A stretch of 64,000 bases of DNA, from assembly GCF_014200435.1 (NCBI RefSeq), contig NZ_JACHBR010000003.1, positions 310,001 to 374,000 of the forward strand, read 5' to 3'. Of this stretch, positions 60,383 to 64,000 are shown piece by piece. Below the pieces are notes generated by a model. That model was given only the letters and a program-made list of their open reading frames with translations. It searched no databases and had not been told where the DNA came from. The DNA is from Sphaerisporangium krabiense (GTDB lineage: Bacteria; Actinomycetota; Actinomycetes; Streptosporangiales; Streptosporangiaceae). Numbering within the stretch: position 1 is the first letter of the stretch; each line of letters opens with the position of its first letter. The translations under genes were made by a program, and so were the position numbers.

Positions 60383-61678
60383 GTGAATCCCGTTCCGCAC
60401 GCCCCGAAACCGGAGAGCGCCTCGGAGCCCGCCGCCGCGCCGTCCCCGGCGGCCTCGCCGCCCGCCCCGGGGCGGATGCGGCAGCGCGTGGTGGGGCTGA
60501 TGGGCCCCGCGTTCGTGGCCGCCGTCGCGTACGTCGACCCCGGGAACTTCGCGACCAACGTCGAGGGCGGCACGCGGTTCGGGTTCCTGCTGCTGTGGGT
60601 GGTGCTGACCGCCAACGTCGTCGCGATGCTGCTCCAGTACCTGTCGGCCAAGCTCGGCATCGCCACCGGGCGCAGCCTGCCCGAGCTGTGCCGGGAACGG
60701 TATCCCCGGCCGGTCGTCTGGGGGCTGTGGCTCCAGGCGGAGATCGTGGTGATCATGACGGACCTGGCCGAGTTCATCGGCGGCGCGGTGGCGCTGAACC
60801 TGCTGTTCGGGCTGCCCATGCTGCAGGGCGGCGTCCTCATCGCGGTCGCGTCGTTCGTGGTGCTGGCCGTGCGGTCGGCGCGGCACCGCAGGTTCGAGGC
60901 GGCCATCACCGCGCTGCTGGCCGTCGTCGTGGGGGCGTTCCTGTACCAGACGCTGAGCGCGCCGGTGCCGTACGGCGAGCTGGCGGGCGGGCTGGCGCCC
61001 CGGTTCGACGGGGCCGCGAGCGTGCTGCTCGCGGCCGGGATCGTCGGCGCGACGGTCATGCCCCATGCCGTCTACCTGCACTCGGCGCTCACCCAGGAAC
61101 GGTTCGCGGGCATGGGCGAGCCTCAGCGGAGCATCCTGCTGCGCGCGCAGCGGTTCGACGTCGTGCTCGCCATGGGCGTGGCCGGGCTCGTCAACATGGC
61201 GATGCTGGTGTCGGCGGCCACCCTGCTGCGCGGCACGGGCGCGGAGCCGACCCTGCACGGCGCCTTCGACCGGTTCGCCGAGGGCTCGGGGGCGCTCACC
61301 GCGCTGCTGTTCGGCGTCGCGCTGCTGGCCTCGGGCCTGGCCTCCTCCAGCGTCGGGGTGTACGCCGGGCAGATCGTGATGCAGGGCTTCCTGCGCCGCA
61401 GGATCCCGCTGTGGGCGCGGCGGCTGGTCGCGGTGGTGCCGGCCCTGGCCGTGCTGGCGTTCGGCGTCGACCCGACGCACGCGCTCGTGCTGAGCCAGGT
61501 GGTGCTGTCGTTCGGCATCCCCTTCGCGCTGGTCCCGCTGGTGCTGCTGACCCGCCGCGCGGAGGTGATGGGCCCGTGGGTGAACCGGGGGGCCACGACG
61601 CTGGCCGCCGCCTGCGCCTCCGCGGTGATCATCACGCTGAACGTCGTCCTGGTCGCCCTGGTCGGCCCCTCCTTGTGA
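60383..61678 (+). CDS. Nramp divalent metal transporter (MntH type), copy 2
   Basis: A 431-residue transporter with the DPGN motif (AYVDPGNFATN) and helix-6 MPH (GATVMPHAVYLHSAL). It is moderately diverged from copy 1, about 6 kb upstream, and its N-terminus has an additional Pro/Ala-rich arm (about 35 residues). The spacer upstream (60150-60382) is AT-richer than average, with TTAGCGAAACG and GTCGCCTAG sequences that might be a DtxR/MntR site. GTG 60383 is preferred since AAGGCAGG precedes it. It probably responds to a different metal or metal level than copy 1. Confidence 0.93.
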   Translation: MNPVPHAPKPESASEPAAAPSPAASPPAPGRMRQRVVGLMGPAFVAAVAYVDPGNFATNVEGGTRFGFLLLWVVLTANVVAMLLQYLSAKLGIATGRSLPELCRERYPRPVVWGLWLQAEIVVIMTDLAEFIGGAVALNLLFGLPMLQGGVLIAVASFVVLAVRSARHRRFEAAITALLAVVVGAFLYQTLSAPVPYGELAGGLAPRFDGAASVLLAAGIVGATVMPHAVYLHSALTQERFAGMGEPQRSILLRAQRFDVVLAMGVAGLVNMAMLVSAATLLRGTGAEPTLHGAFDRFAEGSGALTALLFGVALLASGLASSSVGVYAGQIVMQGFLRRRIPLWARRLVAVVPALAVLAFGVDPTHALVLSQVVLSFGIPFALVPLVLLTRRAEVMGPWVNRGATTLAAACASAVIITLNVVLVALVGPSL

Positions 61679-61712
61679 GAAGAAGCGCGCCCTGCCGGTA
61701 AGGTCCGGATGC

Positions 61713-62225
61713 ATGGAGATCAGGCGGCTGGGGAAGGGCGACGAGGAGCGGCTGCGCGAGATCAGGCTGAGGGCGCTCGAGGACGCCCCCTCGGCCTTCG
61801 CCTCGACGCTCGACCGCGAGCGCGCCTTCGGCCCGGAGGTATGGGCCGAGCGGGTGGCCGGGAAGGACTCGGCGGTGTTCCTCGCCGAGGACGGCGGCCG
61901 GCCGGTCGGGACGGCCACGGGCTTCGTGAGCGAGCTTCCCGGCACCGTGCACCTGGTCGGCATGTGGGTGGACCCGGCCGCCCGCGGCTCAGGCGCCGCC
62001 GACCACCTGATCGCGACGGTGCTGGAGTGGGCGCGGGAGCGCGGCGCGCGCGAGGTCGAGCTGTGGGTGACCGTCCCCAACGACCGGGCCCGCGCGCTGT
62101 ACACCCGGCACGGCTTCTCCCCGACCGGCGAGCGGCAGCCGCTGCCGTCCGACCCCGCCGTCCTGGAGGACCGTTTCACGCTCGCGCTGGCCGCGCCCGA
62201 GACGGCGGACTCGGCGGAGCGGTAG
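61713..62225 (+). CDS. GNAT-family N-acetyltransferase
   Basis: A 170-residue single-domain GNAT: EIRRLGKGDEERLREIRLRA, TVHLVGMWVDPAARGSGAAD (CoA loop ARGSGA), VELWVTVPNDRARALYTRHG. It is 34 bp downstream of the second Nramp gene and could be co-transcribed. Substrate unknown. ATG 61713 is the start. Confidence 0.9.
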   Translation: MEIRRLGKGDEERLREIRLRALEDAPSAFASTLDRERAFGPEVWAERVAGKDSAVFLAEDGGRPVGTATGFVSELPGTVHLVGMWVDPAARGSGAADHLIATVLEWARERGAREVELWVTVPNDRARALYTRHGFSPTGERQPLPSDPAVLEDRFTLALAAPETADSAER

Positions 62226-62312
62226 CCGCGGCGCAGGCGCCGTGCGCGGGCGACCGGCGCGGGTCCGCGCGGGGTAGGTTGGCCGGGCAGGTCCCCGAGC
62301 GAGGAGGGCGCG

Positions 62313-62858
62313 ATGCCGGCCGCCGAGATCCAGATGCTCCCTTCCGCCGCGGGCCACGACCCCGCGCTCGTGGCCGGGCTCACCGAGCTCGTCAACCAGG
62401 TGTACGCCGTGGCGGAGCGGGGCCTGTGGGCCGAGGGCGCCGCCCGGACCACGGCCGGCGAGATGGCGGAGCTGGTCGCCGCCGGCGAGATCGCCGTGGC
62501 CCGGGTGTCGGGCGAGATCGCGGGCGGGGTGCGGGTGCGGCGGCTGGAGAGCGGGGAGGGCGAGTTCGGCATGCTGGTGTCGGCGCCGGCCCACCGCGGG
62601 TCCGGCGTGGGACGCGAGCTGGTCCGCTTCGCCGAGGACCTGAGCCGCGGCCGCGGGCTCGCCGCCATGCGGCTGGAGCTGCTGGTCCCGCGCGACTGGA
62701 GGCACCCGGGCAAGGTCTTCCTGCGGGAGTGGTACACCCGCCGCGGCTACCGTCTCGCGGGCACGCGCGACGTCACCGACGGCCACCCGCACCTGGCCCC
62801 GCTGCTGGCCACCCCCTGCGACATCCACGTCTACCGCAAGCCCCTGACCACCACCTGA
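62313..62858 (+). CDS. GNAT-family N-acetyltransferase
   Basis: A 181-residue GNAT: LVNQVYAVAERGLWAEGAAR at the start, FGMLVSAPAHRGSGVGRELV as acetyl-CoA loop, LELLVPRDWRHPGKVFLREW and CDIHVYRKPL at the end. GAGGAGGGCGCG before ATG 62313 is a strong ribosome site. Substrate unknown. Confidence 0.9.
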   Translation: MPAAEIQMLPSAAGHDPALVAGLTELVNQVYAVAERGLWAEGAARTTAGEMAELVAAGEIAVARVSGEIAGGVRVRRLESGEGEFGMLVSAPAHRGSGVGRELVRFAEDLSRGRGLAAMRLELLVPRDWRHPGKVFLREWYTRRGYRLAGTRDVTDGHPHLAPLLATPCDIHVYRKPLTTT

Positions 62859-62872
62859 GCCACCGCACCGCC

Positions 62873-62897
62873 GCCCCGGCCGCCTGAGAGCCGGGGC
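62873..62897. terminator. Hairpin between convergent acetyltransferase genes
   Basis: GCCCCGGC / GCCGGGGC with a 9-base loop, 14 bp after one stop and 8 bp before the other. Confidence 0.75.
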
Positions 62898-62905
62898 GGG
62901 GAGGT

Positions 62906-63604
62906 TCAGGCGACGGGGACGTCGGCGGGGGTGCGGACGGTGGTGAAGGGGACGGGGCGGCGCAGCCGGAAGCCCAGGGTCTCGTACAGGCGGATCGCCG
63001 TGGTGTTGGCAGCGGCGGCGTGCAGGCACGGCGTCTCGCCACGGGCCCGGATCCCCGCGGCCACGGCCAGCACCAGCCGGGACGCCAGCCCCTTCCCCCG
63101 GTGCCCGGGGTCGGTGCACACGGCGCTGATCTCGGTCCAGCCCTTCGGGCGCAGCCGTTCGCCGGCCATCGCCACCAGCGCGCCGCCGTGCCGGATGCCG
63201 AGGTAGGTCCCCATCTCGACCGTGCGGGGCAGGAACGGGCCCGGCCTGCACCGCGCGACGAGGTCGAGCATCTCGGGCACGTCCGCCGCCCCGAGCCGTA
63301 CGGCCTCGGGCTCGGGCGTGCCCGTGACGTCCTCGCCGGTCAGCTGCACGCCCGGGACCTCGGTGACGACCTCCCAGCCGTCCGGCGGCGGGAGTTCCAC
63401 CCCCGCGAGCGGGACGAGCCCGCCGGGGCCGGCCAGCGCCGCCATGTCGGCCCAGTCGGCGGCCTCCGGCTGCGGCGGCAGCGCGACGAACGGGGAGACG
63501 TCCGGCGGGTAGCGCAGCGCGTTGCCGCGCCGCTCGGCGAGGCGGGCGTGCGCGCCGGTCAGCGACGACCAGGCGGGATAATCCAAGGGATGCGGATCAG
63601 TCAC
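62906..63604 (-). CDS. FR47-like GNAT acetyltransferase
   Basis: A 232-residue protein. An N-terminal domain of about 110 residues (including DYPAWSSLTGAHARLAERRG) precedes a GNAT domain with ISAVCTDPGHRGKGLASRLV and AAANTTAIRLYETLGFRLRR, as in the FR47/YitH-like family. Its GTG 63604 overlaps the end of the upstream MDR gene by eight bases, so the two are translated together. Confidence 0.9.
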   Translation of the reverse strand: MTDPHPLDYPAWSSLTGAHARLAERRGNALRYPPDVSPFVALPPQPEAADWADMAALAGPGGLVPLAGVELPPPDGWEVVTEVPGVQLTGEDVTGTPEPEAVRLGAADVPEMLDLVARCRPGPFLPRTVEMGTYLGIRHGGALVAMAGERLRPKGWTEISAVCTDPGHRGKGLASRLVLAVAAGIRARGETPCLHAAAANTTAIRLYETLGFRLRRPVPFTTVRTPADVPVA

Positions 63605-64000
63605 CGGGGACCTCGATGACGATCTTGCCTCGGGCGTGTCCCTCCTCCACCGCCCGCAGCGCCGTCGACGCCTCCGAGAGAGGATGGGTGGCGGTGACGA
63701 ACGGCCGCAGCACCCCCTGCTCCACCAGCGCCGCCACCTCCTCCAGCACCTCGCGGCTCCGGGCCCGCTCCACCGGGGAGCCGCCGAGCCGCGCCACGGT
63801 CTCCCGGTCCGCGGCGGTGATCAGCTTGGACCGGTCGTCGAGCGCTTCGGCGGCCTCCTCGAGCGCGGCGCCGCCGACCAGGTCGTAGACGGCCTGGACT
63901 CCGCCGGGCGCGGCGGCCCGCACCCGTTCCGCCAGCCCCGGGCCCGGCTCGACGTAGGTGACGCCGAGGGACTCGACGAACTCCTTCTTGGCGACGCTCG
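63597..64000 (-). CDS. MDR/quinone-oxidoreductase-like dehydrogenase (5' end beyond the window)
   Basis: The visible 134 C-terminal residues include FVESLGVTYVEPGPGLAERV, QAVYDLVGGAALEEAAEALD and RPFVTATHPLSEASTALRAV, then EEGHARGKIVIEVPGD, the standard end of the zinc-free NADP-dependent quinone oxidoreductases. The start and the coenzyme-binding fold lie beyond position 64000. It is in the same unit as the GNAT gene. Confidence 0.88.
   Translation of the reverse strand, partial: SVAKKEFVESLGVTYVEPGPGLAERVRAAAPGGVQAVYDLVGGAALEEAAEALDDRSKLITAADRETVARLGGSPVERARSREVLEEVAALVEQGVLRPFVTATHPLSEASTALRAVEEGHARGKIVIEVPGD

Overview
The window is very GC-rich (visibly above 70%), uses G/C-ending codons almost throughout, starts many genes with GTG, and carries typical actinomycete families: an ECF sigma factor with a DGPF protein, MmyB-type and HxlR regulators, a streptogrisin-like protease, an AA10 LPMO, a LAL-type LuxR regulator and a pentapeptide protein. 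I infer a filamentous, soil-type actinobacterium of the Streptomyces/Streptosporangiaceae kind. The genus cannot be fixed from the window alone. No rRNA, tRNA or CRISPR array was seen.

Layout. 1-10.3 kb: the tail of a response regulator, a beta-lactamase-fold hydrolase, a Tn3 transposase scrap, a secreted S1 protease with a chitin-binding module, a threonyl-tRNA-synthetase scrap, and a histidine kinase/response regulator pair divergent from a three-gene ABC-2 exporter. 10.4-17.8 kb: polysaccharide and regulator genes (secreted GH18 chitinase, GH20-type hydrolase with a divergent TetR, SGNH hydrolase with TetR, Rid protein/HxlR pair). 18-26 kb: aminoglycoside-phosphotransferase-like kinase, a coupled ECF42-type sigma/DGPF/reductase operon, MmyB-type regulator, SnoaL-MDR pair, a recombinase scrap and a PobA-type flavin hydroxylase. 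26-35.8 kb: a LAL regulator, a chitin LPMO, a stand-alone ketosynthase, a LysR gene abutting an epimerase remnant, darcynin, DinB, methyltransferase and XRE-cupin genes. 35.8-38.8 kb: a complete arsenic island (arsI/cadI-like, arsR, acr3, arsC, arsN1-like). 38.9-50.6 kb: secreted M14 carboxypeptidase, a ClpX paralogue, a P450 with a divergent TetR that carries an extra C-terminal domain, NUDIX, ROK regulator, sirtuin and MFS exporter. 50.6-64 kb: a stress/dormancy-like island (two universal stress proteins, flavodoxin, Acg-like nitroreductase, DoxX), two Nramp metal transporters, a canonical oxalate decarboxylase, a second cupin, a small secreted protein, a pentapeptide protein and four acetyltransferases.

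How parts connect. (1) Three secreted-protein genes (GH18 chitinase, LPMO, and an unrecognised 105-aa exported protein) share an odd-length palindrome of the form TTAGNAAAGTTTNCTAA upstream. With the near-identical chitin-binding modules on the protease, chitinase and LPMO, this suggests a chitin-response regulon, and the small secreted protein is its most interesting unknown member. (2) Two divergent promoters in the stress island carry DosR/DevR-type palindromes. (3) A Mn/Fe transporter sits 73 bp upstream of an oxalate decarboxylase whose Mn ligands and lid are all intact, which suggests a metal-supply/enzyme pair. (4) Several gene scraps (Tn3 transposase, recombinase, thrS-like, epimerase, a small exported protein) and three copies of a TTTACRWTGTAGAT palindrome lie in intergenic, rearranged places and mark past recombination.
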